Shown one piece after another: positions 6,770 to 6,820 of a DNA stretch of 6,820 bases. Position 1 is the stretch's first letter; every line of letters begins with the position of its first letter. Location: assembly GCA_046733635.1 (NCBI GenBank), contig JBKPPO010000302.1, positions 1 to 6,820 of the forward strand. Direction: 5' to 3'. The notes under the pieces are model-generated. The model was not told where the DNA came from and searched no databases. It was given only the letters and a program-made list of their open reading frames with translations. Position numbers and translations under genes: made by a program. The stretch comes from CADEED01 sp046733635 (GTDB lineage Bacteria > Pseudomonadota > Gammaproteobacteria > Steroidobacterales > Steroidobacteraceae).

Positions 6770-6820
6770 TCACTCCTCATCTTCGAGAAACGGGCGCAGA
6801 CCTCGCCAGGCGCGGCCGAT
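6770..6820 (-). CDS. C-terminal end of a convergent gene, unidentified (partial)
   Basis: On the minus strand one frame enters from the window edge and reads IGRAWRGLRPFLEDEE for 16 codons. It ends at a TGA (complement of TCA at 6770-6772), 11 bases from the dnaE stop. Eleven of 16 codons end in G or C, somewhat weaker than the other genes here. Stopping just outside dnaE in a tail-to-tail arrangement is typical of a real convergent gene. The + strand from 6759 to the window end has no ATG, GTG or TTG start and no Shine-Dalgarno, so accA does not begin here. The fragment is too short to name, and another minus-strand frame is also open, so the call is tentative. Confidence 0.4.
   Translation of the reverse strand: MGRAWRGLRPFLEDEE

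Noticed and set aside
1..6820. A novel defence, mobile or biosynthetic system
   Set aside because: Every long stretch is accounted for by conserved lipid A, fatty acid, RNase HII and replication genes with uniform codon character. I found no transposase, integrase, repeat array, tRNA/rRNA or unknown full-length gene.

Overview
The window is a GC-rich segment of a Gram-negative chromosome. It carries the conserved gammaproteobacterial run (lpxD)-fabZ-lpxA-lpxB-rnhB-dnaE, all on the + strand. Gene order, strong G/C preference at third codon positions, lipid A genes and a DnaE with a degenerate PHP metal site and a QxD-type clamp motif all point to a gammaproteobacterium. The PHP-domain wording is closest in my memory to Xanthomonadales/Nevskiales/Steroidobacter-type sequences, but I cannot place the genus by eye.

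Layout: bases 1-55 hold the last 17 codons of an upstream gene, by synteny the end of lpxD. FabZ (60-536), LpxA (533-1309), LpxB (1324-2478) and RNase HII (2475-3125) follow with overlaps or gaps of only a few bases, as in a translationally coupled operon. A 93-bp gap (3126-3218) then holds an imperfect inverted repeat and a candidate extended -10 promoter. DnaE, the replicative polymerase alpha subunit, fills 3219-6758. The last 51 bases carry what looks like the C-terminal end of a convergent minus-strand gene. That position would be accA in the E. coli arrangement.

How the genes work together: FabZ and LpxA use the same 3-hydroxyacyl-ACP pool. FabZ dehydrates it for phospholipid acyl chains, and LpxA diverts it to UDP-GlcNAc to start lipid A. 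LpxD (upstream) and LpxB carry out later lipid A steps. rnhB and dnaE belong to genome maintenance and replication, so the cluster physically links envelope synthesis to DNA replication, as in E. coli.

All full-length genes appear intact, with their catalytic residues present. I see no mobile element, RNA gene, CRISPR array or novel system. The points worth a second look are small: the LpxA acyl-chain ruler residue is Asn; dnaE has no Shine-Dalgarno sequence and may be leaderless; there is an inverted repeat before dnaE; the RnhB start is uncertain; and the gene after dnaE is not an evident accA.
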